Positions 27,666 through 36,941 are shown, counted from the first letter of the stretch. The stretch: DNA of 64,000 nucleotides from Paenibacillus silvae (GCF_014639235.1 NZ_BMFU01000004.1:489222-553221); one strand, 5' to 3'. Notes: generated by a model not told the origin, from the letters alone. Made by a program: numbers and translations.

Positions 27666-28433
27666 ATGGAAACTAAACAATGGTATATGGAATATAAAAT
27701 ACATAAGAACAGACCTGGTCTTCTAGGGGATATTGCCTCTATGCTGGGTATGCTGGAAGTCAATATATTGACCATCAACGGTGTGGAAGGCAAAACAAGG
27801 GGCATGCTGCTTGAATCTGATGATGATGAGAAAATTCGTCTGCTTGGAGAGATGCTCAGCAAAGTCAACAGTATTACGGTATCGGCCTTGCGTCAGCCCA
27901 AGCTGGTGGATATTCTTGCTGTTCGTCATGGCCGGTATATTGACCGTGATTCGGATGACCGCAAAACATTTCGTTTCACTCGTGACGAACTTGGGTTACT
28001 TGTGGATTTTTTGGGTGAAGTATTTAAAAGAGAAGGCAATCAGGTCATTGGCTTGCGCGGAATGCCGCGTGTGGGCAAAACAGAGTCCATTATTGCAGGC
28101 AGTGTATGCGCCATGAAACGGTGGACCTTTGTTTCCTCCACCCTTCTTCGTCAAACGATTCGGAGTCAGATGTCCGAGGATGAGCTGAATCCGAACAACG
28201 TGTTTATTATTGACGGCATTGTGAGTACAATTCGATCGAGCGAAAGACATTATAATCTGCTTCAGGATATTATGACGATGCCAAGCACGAAAGTGATTGA
28301 GCATCCGGATATTTTTGTGCAGGAATCCGAATATGACTATAATGATTTTGATATTATTATTGAGCTGCGTAACAACCCTAACGAAGAAATTATTTATGAT
28401 ACCTTTACGGCAAGCTACACCGACGAACTGTAA
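27666..28433 (+). CDS. ymfK: DUF3388 family protein YmfK (ACT-like plus P-loop)
   Basis: A 255-residue protein with an N-terminal ACT-like segment (about 8-80: NRPGLLGDIASMLG, NILTINGVEG) and a second part with a Walker A-like GMPRVGKTES (about 140) and a Walker B-like VFIIDG (about 180). This suggests a ligand-sensing module joined to a nucleotide-binding module. No enzymatic role is known to me. ATG 27666 has only a modest GGGGTG site. Confidence 0.86.
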   Translation: METKQWYMEYKIHKNRPGLLGDIASMLGMLEVNILTINGVEGKTRGMLLESDDDEKIRLLGEMLSKVNSITVSALRQPKLVDILAVRHGRYIDRDSDDRKTFRFTRDELGLLVDFLGEVFKREGNQVIGLRGMPRVGKTESIIAGSVCAMKRWTFVSSTLLRQTIRSQMSEDELNPNNVFIIDGIVSTIRSSERHYNLLQDIMTMPSTKVIEHPDIFVQESEYDYNDFDIIIELRNNPNEEIIYDTFTASYTDEL

Positions 28434-28499
28434 AGCTCCGTACGGAATCATGGAATAGATAAGCAACTACTGAAGAGATAAACATAAGGAGGAGATGGC

Positions 28500-29579
28500 A
28501 TGTCTGAACTGGGTCAGCAGTTAAGAGAGGCCCGGCTGCAAAAAGGGATGAGTCTCGACGATGTACAGGAAATGACTAAAATTCGCAAGAGGTACCTGGA
28601 GGCGATAGAGGCAGGGGACTATAAAGTATTGCCTGGCAGCTTCTATGTGCGTGCATTTATTAAAACCTATGCGGAAACCGTGGGACTGAATCCGGATGAG
28701 CTGCTGGAAGGACATAAAAAGGACGTGCCTGCAGAGGCAGCAGAAGCAACGATGGAGCCCGTAATCCAGAAGCGGGCGAACAGACCGGTGGAGCGGAGCA
28801 ATCGATGGATGTCTGTTGCGCTGATGTGGACGTTCCCTATTCTGATTATCGTTCTTTTGTATGTTTACATGGCTAACAACAAAGCAGACGATACCAATCC
28901 CCAAGGACTGGATGATACGAAAATTACAGACAGCCAGAAGCCGGCTAACGACAAGCCTGATCCATCAACGGACAACGGTCAAGCAGCGAATCCGCCTGCA
29001 ACGGACTCGGGTTCGGAAGATACGGGTAAAGGCGAAGCAGGTGGCAACGGTGGCGGTACGGAAAGTAACGGTCAGACCGATGAACAAGGCAGCGGGCAGA
29101 CTGAAGGGCAAACGGATGGACAGACAGGTGATAACCAAGGCGAACAGAATCCTCCAAATACACCTGGCTCAGTCACCGTTTCGGAAGATGGCAAGTCAGG
29201 TAACATTACAAACTTCAAGGTTGCTGGAAGTGCGGGTCAGCCTGTAACGGTGACGATCAAAGCGACGGGAAACAGCTGGCTGGAAGTGTATAAAGGAGAG
29301 AATTCGAGCGGGGAAAAGCTGCAGTATGGCAACACTGCAGACGGGGATTCATTTACTTTTACACTGGATAGCGCAGGTATGTACATTAAGTCTGGTTATG
29401 CGGCAGCAACCACCATTGATGTTGGCGGTCAAGTGGTAACGGACGGCAAAGCGACAAACCGTATTCGTCTCAAACTTGATACGGATAGTACCGCTTCATC
29501 TGCGGGAACTGAGGGCACAGATGCAAACAGTTCCGGAGATTCTACAGAGGGCGGAAGTTCAAGTTCAAGTGGCGAATAA
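28500..29579 (+). CDS. rodZ: RodZ/YmfM-type cytoskeletal helix-turn-helix membrane protein
   Basis: A 359-residue RodZ-like protein that links MreB to the membrane in rod-shape control. Residues 1-65 form the HTH_25 domain (QLREARLQKGMSLDDV); a membrane segment lies near 103-123; a Gly/Thr/Gln/Asn-rich outer linker with repeats of GQT follows; a DUF4115 beta domain (VTVTIKATGNSWLEV) lies near 240-320, then a Ser-rich tail. ATG 28500 follows AAGGAGGAG. The place before pgsA agrees with B. subtilis ymfM. Confidence 0.92.
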   Translation: MSELGQQLREARLQKGMSLDDVQEMTKIRKRYLEAIEAGDYKVLPGSFYVRAFIKTYAETVGLNPDELLEGHKKDVPAEAAEATMEPVIQKRANRPVERSNRWMSVALMWTFPILIIVLLYVYMANNKADDTNPQGLDDTKITDSQKPANDKPDPSTDNGQAANPPATDSGSEDTGKGEAGGNGGGTESNGQTDEQGSGQTEGQTDGQTGDNQGEQNPPNTPGSVTVSEDGKSGNITNFKVAGSAGQPVTVTIKATGNSWLEVYKGENSSGEKLQYGNTADGDSFTFTLDSAGMYIKSGYAAATTIDVGGQVVTDGKATNRIRLKLDTDSTASSAGTEGTDANSSGDSTEGGSSSSSGE

Positions 29580-29652
29580 CCAGGTGAACTGCAGGGGACA
29601 ATAACGTTGTCTCAAATTGCAGTTAACTTATGGTGAAGTGAGGTGGACGGCC

Positions 29653-29817
29653 ATGACAGTCAGCTGGATCGTAACGGGTTTAGGCATTATTGTCAGCCTC
29701 CTGGGTTATTACCTGACTCCAAATGCCTGGGGCTACGGAATATTGGGCTTTGGTCTTGCACATATCCTTCTTGGTGTGCTTGATATGTTCAGACAGCCTG
29801 ACCGCAGCCGATATTAG
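29653..29817 (+). CDS. Small two-helix membrane protein
   Basis: Unrecognised 54-residue protein with two hydrophobic segments (about 4-20 and 24-42) joined by a short LTPNAWGYG turn and ending in a charged tail. ATG 29653 has GAGGTGG eight bases upstream, a better start than the upstream in-frame ATG 29617. A strong terminator follows it. The good ribosome site and terminator support a real gene. Confidence 0.65.
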   Translation: MTVSWIVTGLGIIVSLLGYYLTPNAWGYGILGFGLAHILLGVLDMFRQPDRSRY

Positions 29818-29834
29818 AGGGCAGCTTAACCAGC

Positions 29835-29877
29835 AAGCATTTTTGGTGACCGAGAGGTGTGCCAAAAATGCTTTTTT
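29835..29877 (+). terminator. Terminator before yajQ
   Basis: AAGCATTTTTGG pairs with CCAAAAATGCTT, and TTTTTT follows. Confidence 0.93.
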
Positions 29878-29900
29878 CTATGGTTTCACCCTGCTCAACA

Positions 29901-29931
29901 TTAGACTTTTGTGTGAAGTTTACTCTATAAT
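29901..29931 (+). promoter_or_regulatory. Promoter of yajQ
   Basis: TATAAT at 29926-29931, with a weak TTAGAC 19 bases upstream. It follows the terminator directly, so yajQ begins a new transcript. Confidence 0.45.
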
Positions 29932-29969
29932 GTTACAGAACATATGATTAACTGAAAGGGTGACTCGAT

Positions 29970-30461
29970 TTGAGTTCAGAAAATTCATTTGATATCGTGT
30001 CCAAAATGGACTTGCAGGAACTGACAAACGCCGTTACACAAACGGAAAAGGAAATTGGCACTCGTTATGATTTCAAGGGCAGCAAGAGCAGTCTGAAGCT
30101 TGACAAGGATGCTCTGACAATTGTGTCAGATGATGAGACAAAATTGAAGGCTGTTATTGATGTACTGCAATCCAAAATGGCAAAGCGCGGTCTTCCGCTG
30201 AAAAATATTGATTACGCCAAGGTAGAGCCTGCTTCCTCAGGAACGGTTCGTCAGCGTTTGAATTTCAAACAAGGCATTGATCAGGATGTTGCCAAAAAAA
30301 TCAATATTCTGATTCGTGACTCCAAGCTGAAGGTTAAAAGTCAGATTCAAGGCGATCAGCTTCGGGTCACAGGCAAAAGTAAAAATGATCTGCAAGCCGT
30401 GATGCAGATGCTTAACGGGGCTAACCTGCCGCTGGATCTGCAGTACACCAACTTCAAATAA
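29970..30461 (+). CDS. YajQ family nucleotide-binding protein
   Basis: A 163-residue UPF0234/YajQ protein with the opening ENSFDIVSKMDLQELTNAV and the RYDFKGSKS motif typical of the family. Some YajQ proteins bind RNA, nucleotides or cyclic di-GMP; which applies here is unknown. TTG 29970 follows GAAAGGGTGA. It is inserted between the rodZ and pgsA region, unlike B. subtilis. Confidence 0.92.
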   Translation: MSSENSFDIVSKMDLQELTNAVTQTEKEIGTRYDFKGSKSSLKLDKDALTIVSDDETKLKAVIDVLQSKMAKRGLPLKNIDYAKVEPASSGTVRQRLNFKQGIDQDVAKKINILIRDSKLKVKSQIQGDQLRVTGKSKNDLQAVMQMLNGANLPLDLQYTNFK

Positions 30462-30777
30462 AAGCTGAGGTGTCAGTGCTTTTTTGACACTATATTGATA
30501 CGTATATTATACTGAATGTGCATTGCTGGCAGTCATGCATCAAGTCCAGTCCTCATCGTTTGCTGACTTTGTGAAAAGCAGTATACTTCTGGAAGTCACC
30601 GAAGCGTTTCAAAGCGGTTTTGCGTTTGAGCGGTAGACTTTATTTTTTGCGTTTCTACATAGGGTTTCATGTGAATACAAGTCGAACGCTTGAAACGTTT
30701 ATTCCTTGCTTCAGATGATGAATACGGGATTAAGATGAATGTTTGAAGTAATGGAGGATACAAAGGGAGGGCGTCTT
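30462..30777. other. Intergenic region between yajQ and pgsA
   Basis: About 315 bases. It holds a short hairpin GTGTCA/TGACAC (30470-30490) with the T-run in its loop, and a weak inverted pair GCGTTTCAA (near 30603) and TTGAAACGT (near 30690). No convincing gene, promoter or terminator was seen. Confidence 0.5.
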
Positions 30778-31365
30778 GTGAATTTACCCAACCGGATTAC
30801 GCTTGCACGAATTTGCTTAATCCCTTTTTTAATGGTGTTTTTGCTTGTGGATTTTCCGTTTTATCCCGAGCCGTTACAACTTGGAAGTCTTGCGCTTCCG
30901 TATAATCAATTAATTGCTGCTTTCATTTTTATCGTAGCTGCAAGCACGGATGGAATAGACGGCTATCTTGCAAGGAAAAACAATATGGTCACCAATCTGG
31001 GCAAACTGCTTGACCCTCTTGCAGATAAACTGCTGGTTACCGCTGTTTTGATCTCGCTGGTGCAGATGGGCAAGCTGGATTCCTGGATTGCTGTTGTCAT
31101 TATCAGCCGTGAATTTGCTGTAACCGGGTTGCGTCAGATTGCTTTGCTTGACGGTTCGGTTGTCGCTGCGAGTGCTTGGGGCAAACTGAAGACGGTGGTG
31201 CAGATTGTAGCGATTGTTTTGCTGCTGCTGAACAATTTCCCGTTTTCGTACACAGGCATCCATGTGGATGTTATTGCAGTGTGGGCGGCAGCGCTGATCA
31301 CGATCTGGTCTGGGGTCGACTACTTTATCAAAAACAAAAATCTGCTTCATCTATCCAAGGTGTAA
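30778..31365 (+). CDS. pgsA: CDP-diacylglycerol-glycerol-3-phosphate 3-phosphatidyltransferase
   Basis: PgsA, a 195-residue membrane enzyme of phosphatidylglycerol synthesis. The CDP-alcohol phosphotransferase motif DG-x2-AR-x8-G-x3-D-x3-D is complete (DGIDGYLARK ... GKLLDPLADK) near residues 60-85; four to five further hydrophobic helices follow. GTG 30778, behind GGGAGGG, gives the family N-terminus NLPNRITLARI; an upstream in-frame ATG at 30739 would add 13 residues. Confidence 0.94.
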   Translation: MNLPNRITLARICLIPFLMVFLLVDFPFYPEPLQLGSLALPYNQLIAAFIFIVAASTDGIDGYLARKNNMVTNLGKLLDPLADKLLVTAVLISLVQMGKLDSWIAVVIISREFAVTGLRQIALLDGSVVAASAWGKLKTVVQIVAIVLLLLNNFPFSYTGIHVDVIAVWAAALITIWSGVDYFIKNKNLLHLSKV

Positions 31366-31430
31366 TATTTTACTTTATCCCAAGCGTAATGTTTTGCGCT
31401 GAAACGGGTAATGATGAAAGACTCATCGGG

Positions 31431-31467
31431 TCAAAGGGCAATAGGAGCTTATCCTATTGCCCTTTGA
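31431..31467. other. Long perfect hairpin between pgsA and cinA
   Basis: A 16-base stem (31431-31446 with 31452-31467) with a five-base loop. No U-run follows on either strand, so it is not a standard terminator. Confidence 0.8.
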
Positions 31468-31500
31468 TTACGCTCAACATGTGTACAGGAGGATACTGAA

Positions 31501-32757
31501 ATGAAGGCAGAGATTATTGCAGTCGGAACCGAACTGCTGCTAGGACAAATCGTTAATACGAATGCCAGATATCTTTCCCGGGAACTTGCAGCCATGGGAA
31601 TTGACGTATACTTTCAGACCGTGGTTGGTGATAATCTGAATCGGCTTAGTGAAGCGATCCGTATTGCGCAGGGACGCGCTGATGTTATTTTATTTTCAGG
31701 CGGCATCGGTCCTACCCAGGATGATCTGACCAAAGATGCGCTTGCGGCTGTGCTCCAACGAAAGCTGCACATTGATCGTATGGCGATGGACAAGATTGAA
31801 GGTTTCTTCCGTGAACGCAATGTAGAGATGACAGAGAACAATCGGCGTCAAGCCATCGTTATTGAAGGTGGAACACCCTTGGCGAATGAAACGGGTCTTG
31901 CCGCAGGCAATGCCATTGCGGACAATGACAAATATTATGTCGTGATGCCTGGACCGCCTAAAGAGCTCATTCCGATGTTTGAGCAGGAGGTCAAGCCGTG
32001 GCTGCTGCAGCATGTTCTTACTGAAGAAATGCCGATTTATTCACGTATGCTCAAGTTTGCAGGCATTGGTGAATCCGCATTGGAGGATCGCCTGCTTGAT
32101 CTTATTGATACGCAGACTGATCCTACGATTGCTCCGTATGCAAGCGAGGGAGAGGTTACTGTACGTGTATCTACCAAAGCAGCAAGCGAAGGAGAGGCCA
32201 AGCTGAAGCTGGATGCGATGGAGGTGCAGATTCGCGAGCGTCTGGCCGAACATCTCTACGCGACCGAGGATGTGCCTATAGAGTACACAATTGTCACGAT
32301 GATGTCTGATATGGGACTGACCCTGAGCGCCGCTGAGAGCTGTACAGGAGGGCTTGTAATGCAAAGCCTCACTTCTGTGCCAGGAAGTGCCTCGATGCTG
32401 AAAGGCGGCATCGTCTGTTATTCCAATGAAATTAAAGAAAAGCTGCTTAACGTGCCGCACAGCTATCTGGAAGGTGAGGACGCTCCGGGTGCGGTTAGTC
32501 CTGAGGTGGCTAAAGTGCTTGCAGAGCAGGTTCGTATGATCGGGGATGCTGATTTCGGTCTGGCAATTACAGGAGTAGCTGGTCCAGGATATTCGGAACG
32601 TAAACCACCTGGGCTTGTGTTTATCGCTTTGGCGGAGCGTGGAAAGGATACTGAAATTCATGAATTGCGAATTAACGGTAACCGTGAGACGGTCCGTATC
32701 CGTTCGGCAAAAGCGATCCTGTATCGTTTGTGGCAAAAGCTAGTTGCCATTGACTGA
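31501..32757 (+). CDS. cinA: CinA family protein (competence/damage-inducible)
   Basis: A 418-residue protein with an N-terminal MoaB/MogA-like domain (EIIAVGTELLLGQIVNTN, FSGGIGPTQDDLT) and a C-terminal nicotinamide mononucleotide amidase-like domain (AAESCTGGL near residue 280, YSNEIKEKLLNVP, AITGVAGP). CinA family proteins hydrolyse ADP-ribose and/or deamidate NMN. It lies upstream of recA as in many Gram-positives. ATG 31501 follows AGGAGGATACTGA. Confidence 0.95.
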   Translation: MKAEIIAVGTELLLGQIVNTNARYLSRELAAMGIDVYFQTVVGDNLNRLSEAIRIAQGRADVILFSGGIGPTQDDLTKDALAAVLQRKLHIDRMAMDKIEGFFRERNVEMTENNRRQAIVIEGGTPLANETGLAAGNAIADNDKYYVVMPGPPKELIPMFEQEVKPWLLQHVLTEEMPIYSRMLKFAGIGESALEDRLLDLIDTQTDPTIAPYASEGEVTVRVSTKAASEGEAKLKLDAMEVQIRERLAEHLYATEDVPIEYTIVTMMSDMGLTLSAAESCTGGLVMQSLTSVPGSASMLKGGIVCYSNEIKEKLLNVPHSYLEGEDAPGAVSPEVAKVLAEQVRMIGDADFGLAITGVAGPGYSERKPPGLVFIALAERGKDTEIHELRINGNRETVRIRSAKAILYRLWQKLVAID

Positions 32758-32813
32758 TAAGCATGGAATGGTTTGCTTTTGTGTAATGAAGGAAGTATAA
32801 TGTGTTGAGACGG

Positions 32814-32859
32814 AAGAACCGTAAAATGTGGCTGCACAGCCTTGTTTACGGTTCTTTTT
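32814..32859 (+). terminator. Terminator between cinA and recA
   Basis: AAGAACCGTAAA pairs with TTTACGGTTCTT, followed by TTTTC. recA is therefore mainly transcribed from its own promoter. Confidence 0.88.
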
Positions 32860-32915
32860 CTGTTTCTTGAATACATTTCGATGAGGAAGAGGCGCCTCGG
32901 CCTGAACAAAAAAAA

Positions 32916-32929
32916 CGAATGTATGTTCG
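32916..32929 (+). promoter_or_regulatory. LexA (SOS) box of recA
   Basis: CGAATGTATGTTCG matches the Bacillus LexA consensus CGAAC-N4-GTTCG except for one base. It lies just upstream of the -35 of recA. Confidence 0.85.
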
Positions 32930-32938
32930 AAAAAAAGC

Positions 32939-32967
32939 TTGGCAAACGAGTAAAAACAAGGTATCAT
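32939..32967 (+). promoter_or_regulatory. Promoter of recA
   Basis: TTGGCA (32939-32944), 17 bases, TATCAT (32962-32967). Confidence 0.8.
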
Positions 32968-32998
32968 TACATTATAAACAGTAAAGGGTGTGAGTTTA

Positions 32999-34063
32999 TT
33001 GTCAGACCGTCGTGCCGCGCTTGATATGGCGCTCCGTCAAATAGAGAAGCAATTTGGTAAAGGTTCCATTATGAAACTGGGTGAGTCAACTCACATGAAT
33101 GTGGAAATTATTCCCAGTGGATCATTGGCTTTGGATATTGCACTAGGAACAGGCGGCTTGCCTAAAGGCCGTATTGTTGAAATATATGGACCTGAATCTT
33201 CAGGTAAAACAACTGTAGCACTGCACGCGATTGCCGAGGTTCAACGCGTGGGTGGACAAGCAGCATTCATCGATGCCGAGCATGCGCTTGATCCGAATTA
33301 TGCAAGCAAACTGGGCGTTAACATTGATGAGTTGCTTTTGTCCCAGCCGGATACGGGAGAGCAGGGCTTGGAAATTGCTGAGGCACTTGTACGCAGTGGT
33401 GCAGTAGACATCATCGTTATTGACTCGGTAGCAGCTCTTGTACCAAAAGCAGAGATTGAAGGAGAGATGGGGGATTCCCACGTAGGCTTGCAGGCGCGTT
33501 TGATGTCACAAGCACTGCGTAAATTGTCCGGAGCGATCAGTAAATCCAAAACGATTGCAATCTTCATCAACCAGCTTCGTGAGAAGGTTGGCGTAATGTT
33601 TGGTAACCCGGAAACGACACCTGGCGGCCGTGCACTGAAGTTCTATTCTACGATTCGTCTCGATGTGCGCCGTATTGAGAGCATCAAATCAGGTAATGAC
33701 ATTACGGGTAACCGTACTCGTATTAAAGTGGTGAAAAATAAAGTAGCACCTCCATTTAAACAAGCGGAAGTTGATATTATGTACGGTGAAGGTATTTCCA
33801 AAGAGGGAAGTATCATCGACATTGGTACAGAACTGGATATCGTTAATAAAAGTGGTGCCTGGTATTCTTACGAAGGCGAACGTTTAGGCCAAGGTCGTGA
33901 AAATGCAAAGCAGTTCATGAAAGAACATAAAGAAATTGCTGATGTAATCGAGCAAAAAATTCGTGAAGCCAGCAATTTGACAACAGCTGTTCCTGCACCA
34001 ACGAGCGAAGAACAAGAAAAAGAAGCGGCTGAGGAACAGGAATTATTTGAAATTAATGAGTAA
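32999..34063 (+). CDS. recA: Recombinase RecA
   Basis: RecA, 354 residues, the strand-exchange ATPase that also triggers LexA self-cleavage. Walker A GPESSGKTT near residue 64, Walker B DIIVIDSVAALVP near 140, and the DNA-binding loop region with QLREKVGVMFGNPETTPGG. I chose TTG 32999, because GGGTG lies eight bases upstream and the family begins MSDR; GTG 32990 is the longer alternative. The C-terminus is Glu-rich as usual. Confidence 0.97.
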   Translation: MSDRRAALDMALRQIEKQFGKGSIMKLGESTHMNVEIIPSGSLALDIALGTGGLPKGRIVEIYGPESSGKTTVALHAIAEVQRVGGQAAFIDAEHALDPNYASKLGVNIDELLLSQPDTGEQGLEIAEALVRSGAVDIIVIDSVAALVPKAEIEGEMGDSHVGLQARLMSQALRKLSGAISKSKTIAIFINQLREKVGVMFGNPETTPGGRALKFYSTIRLDVRRIESIKSGNDITGNRTRIKVVKNKVAPPFKQAEVDIMYGEGISKEGSIIDIGTELDIVNKSGAWYSYEGERLGQGRENAKQFMKEHKEIADVIEQKIREASNLTTAVPAPTSEEQEKEAAEEQELFEINE

Positions 34064-34159
34064 TCATATGTCGGGTGCTAACTCGTGCACTCCGACCTGT
34101 TGAAACCTGTAGTAGCGGGCAATTATGCTTATGTAGCTAAATAGGATTGGTTTCTCGCG

Positions 34160-34200
34160 TGCTAACAGCCTCTGTCCATTCCGGACAGAGGCTGTTAGCA
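34160..34200. other. 18-bp perfect hairpin between recA and recX
   Basis: TGCTAACAGCCTCTGTCC (34160-34177) pairs perfectly with 34183-34200 across a five-base loop. There is no U-run on either side. It may slow polymerase or protect the recA mRNA 3' end. Confidence 0.8.
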
Positions 34201-34270
34201 TCTATGCCATCCGAATGAAAGAATGAGCAGAGAAAGTGTATTTTAACCTAAACAGAGAATAGCGGGGAGT

Positions 34271-35047
34271 GTGAAGATCGTAGTGAGGCATCGCCAAAAT
34301 CAGCATGAAAATGATGAACATGAAGAAGAACTGCATGAACAGGCCGAGGCAGACGGCATCTCCCAGCTTCCAGACGATGAAGAGCTTGTGATTACAAGGG
34401 TAGAACGAACCAAGAGCAGAGAAGCCCGTTATCGGATTTCATTTGGCATTTATTCCATTACCGTTCTGGAAGATGTGATGATCAAGTACAGGCTTACTCG
34501 CGGAAGTACCTTTATGAAGAAGGATCTGGAGGCGATCCTGATTGCGGATGAGCGTCAGCGGACGTATGTGCAATCATTGCGTTTTCTGGAATTTAAGCAA
34601 CGGACACGCCACGAATTGAGACAGAAGCTAAAGCAAAAAGAGTTCGCGACATCTAGCATAGAAGAGGTTTTGGATCGGTTGGAGCAAGAAAAGCTAATTG
34701 ATGATGACCTTTTTGCCAAGGAATGGACAAGACAGCGTATGGAGGGCCAGCGGAAGGGAAAACTGTGGATACGGCAGGAACTACGTCAAAAAGGCATCGC
34801 GAATGAACTCATTGCAGAGGTGCTGGATGATGTGAGTGCTGAGGCAGAGCTGGACACTGCATTGACAGCTGGCCGTAAAAAATGGAAACAGGTGCGGGGA
34901 GACGTGCAGGAGAAGAAACGTAAAACGTTTGCTTACTTGATGCGGCGCGGTTTTAGCATTGATATGGTGCGCCGGGTCGTGAACCGTTTAATAGAAGAGG
35001 ATGGGGCGGAAGACCTCGAAGATGACGAAGCATTGTTATGGGACTAG
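34271..35047 (+). CDS. recX: Regulatory protein RecX
   Basis: RecX, 258 residues, modulates RecA filaments. Tandem three-helix repeats are visible: FLEFKQRTRHELRQKLKQKEF, KEWTRQRMEGQRKGKLWIRQEL and RKTFAYLMRRGFSIDMVRRVV. The first 50 residues are an acidic, His/Glu-rich extension. GTG 34271 follows CGGGGAG. recX lies immediately after recA here, unlike in B. subtilis, which suits its role. Confidence 0.92.
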   Translation: MKIVVRHRQNQHENDEHEEELHEQAEADGISQLPDDEELVITRVERTKSREARYRISFGIYSITVLEDVMIKYRLTRGSTFMKKDLEAILIADERQRTYVQSLRFLEFKQRTRHELRQKLKQKEFATSSIEEVLDRLEQEKLIDDDLFAKEWTRQRMEGQRKGKLWIRQELRQKGIANELIAEVLDDVSAEAELDTALTAGRKKWKQVRGDVQEKKRKTFAYLMRRGFSIDMVRRVVNRLIEEDGAEDLEDDEALLWD

Positions 35048-35075
35048 ACGAGAAGACTAACAATCCTGCATTCTC

Positions 35076-35105
35076 TTGACAATTTCTTTCGTCAAATACT
35101 AAAAT
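35076..35105 (+). promoter_or_regulatory. Promoter of rny
   Basis: TTGACA (35076-35081), 18 bases, TAAAAT (35100-35105). Predicts a leader of about 245 bases in which I see no gene. Confidence 0.7.
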
Positions 35106-35359
35106 GGACATGAGTCTGTAAGAAAAGGACAACCCTTTTTCCTTCCAAAAAAGCGGTTTCTGCTTCTGCAGGTTTATACCATTCCTGATTATGGGTTCAC
35201 TGGAAACAGTGGATAGTACATGTAGTCATGTACATGTGAAATGAAAATCGGCGGGGGATCGCCGTGAGTATTATTTATTCCCAAACATATGTAAGGTATG
35301 AAAACAGAAAAAGTTGACCCAAGGCGTGCCTTGGAGGAACCAACGAGGAGGTGAACAGT

Positions 35360-36901
35360 ATGGACATTGCTATCACGATCATTCTCGTTGTGGCCGCGCT
35401 CGTTATTGGGTTCGGAGTCGGATATTTTATTCGCAAATCTCTTGCAGAGGCTAAAATCTCTAGTGCGGAACAAGCTGCCGTACAAATCGTGGAGAACGCG
35501 AAAAAAGAGGCAGAGGCACTGAAGAAAGAAACGGTGCTGGAAGCGAAGGACGAGATCCATCGTATTCGCGCCGAAGCTGAAAAAGACACTCGTGAACGTC
35601 GGAACGAAATTCAACGACAAGAGAGACGATTGTTGCAAAAAGAAGAGTCGCTGGATAAAAAATTGGAATCACTCGAACGTAAAGAAGAGCAAGTGGCAAA
35701 CAAAGAGAAACGTATCGATGAAACACAGCAGCAGATCGAAATGATCTACAAAAACCAGGTAACAGAGCTTGAACGGATCTCAAACCTCACTATGGAGGAT
35801 GCACGCAGTATCATACTGTCCAACGTTGAACAGGAAGTTCGTCATGAGACGGCTCAAATGATCAAGGACATTGAACAGCAGGCGAAGGAAGAGGCGGACA
35901 AAAAGTCTCGCGAGATTATTACACTCGCCATCCAGCGCTGTGCAGCTGACCACGTGGCGGAGACAACGGTATCCGTTGTAACGTTGCCTAATGAAGAAAT
36001 GAAGGGCCGGATTATCGGTCGTGAAGGACGTAACATCCGTGCTCTTGAAACCCTTACCGGGATTGACCTCATTATCGATGATACGCCAGAAGCTGTTATT
36101 TTGTCGGGCTTTGACCCGATTCGCCGTGAAATTGCCCGCACTGCACTGGAGAAGCTGGTTGCAGATGGACGAATTCACCCTGCGCGCATTGAAGAGATGG
36201 TAGAGAAATCCCGTAAAGAAGTGGATGAGCGTATACGTGAATACGGTGAGCAAGCTACCTTTGAAGTGGGTGTGCATGGTCTGCATCCGGATCTGATCAA
36301 GATTCTGGGTCGCCTGAAGTTCCGTACAAGTTACGGTCAGAACGTCTTGAAACATTCGATGGAGGTCGCTTATCTGGCAGGATTGATGGCGGGTGAACTC
36401 GGAGAAGACGTAACTTTGGCAAGACGTGCAGGTTTACTGCATGACATCGGTAAAGCGCTGGATCACGAAGTGGAAGGATCACACGTCGAAATTGGCGTGG
36501 AGCTGGCGAAGAAATACAAGGAACATCCAGTGGTTATTAACAGTATCGCTTCCCACCACGGGGATTGCGAAGCAACTTCGGTTATTGCAATGCTGGTTGG
36601 CGCAGCAGATGCGCTGTCGGCAGCAAGACCAGGTGCACGCCGTGAAACACTGGAAACGTATATCAAACGACTGGAGAAACTGGAAGAAATTTCAGAATCC
36701 TTCGAAGGTGTCGAGAAATCGTACGCTATTCAGGCTGGACGCGAAGTTCGTGTCATGGTGCAGCCTGAGAAGATTGATGATGCTGAAGCCTTCCGTCTCG
36801 CACGTGATATTACGAAGATGATCGAGAATGAACTCGATTATCCAGGTCATATCAAAGTTACCGTCATCCGGGAAACCCGTGCGGTTGAATACGCAAAATA
36901 A
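35360..36901 (+). CDS. rny: Ribonuclease Y
   Basis: RNase Y, 513 residues, the membrane-bound endoribonuclease that starts much of mRNA decay in Bacilli. N-terminal membrane helix (about 1-22), long coiled coil (about 25-190), KH domain with GRIIGREGRNIRALE near 215, and an HD domain with LLHDIGKALDHEVEG near 360. ATG 35360 follows GAGGAGGTG; the GTG within that site (35351) is less likely. Confidence 0.97.
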   Translation: MDIAITIILVVAALVIGFGVGYFIRKSLAEAKISSAEQAAVQIVENAKKEAEALKKETVLEAKDEIHRIRAEAEKDTRERRNEIQRQERRLLQKEESLDKKLESLERKEEQVANKEKRIDETQQQIEMIYKNQVTELERISNLTMEDARSIILSNVEQEVRHETAQMIKDIEQQAKEEADKKSREIITLAIQRCAADHVAETTVSVVTLPNEEMKGRIIGREGRNIRALETLTGIDLIIDDTPEAVILSGFDPIRREIARTALEKLVADGRIHPARIEEMVEKSRKEVDERIREYGEQATFEVGVHGLHPDLIKILGRLKFRTSYGQNVLKHSMEVAYLAGLMAGELGEDVTLARRAGLLHDIGKALDHEVEGSHVEIGVELAKKYKEHPVVINSIASHHGDCEATSVIAMLVGAADALSAARPGARRETLETYIKRLEKLEEISESFEGVEKSYAIQAGREVRVMVQPEKIDDAEAFRLARDITKMIENELDYPGHIKVTVIRETRAVEYAK

Positions 36902-36910
36902 AGGATTACT

Positions 36911-36941
36911 GAAAAGTGGCCGCATCTGCGTGCCACTTTTC
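36911..36941 (+). terminator. Terminator-like hairpin after rny
   Basis: GAAAAGTGGC pairs with GCCACTTTTC; the T-tract is short, so read-through into ymdB is likely. Confidence 0.6.

Noticed and set aside
29723..29947. 74-codon + strand frame across the terminator before yajQ
   Set aside because: Runs through a strong terminator and overlaps the small membrane protein gene in another frame.
30470..30490. Hairpin after yajQ as a terminator
   Set aside because: The T-run is in the loop rather than after the stem, and the stem is short.
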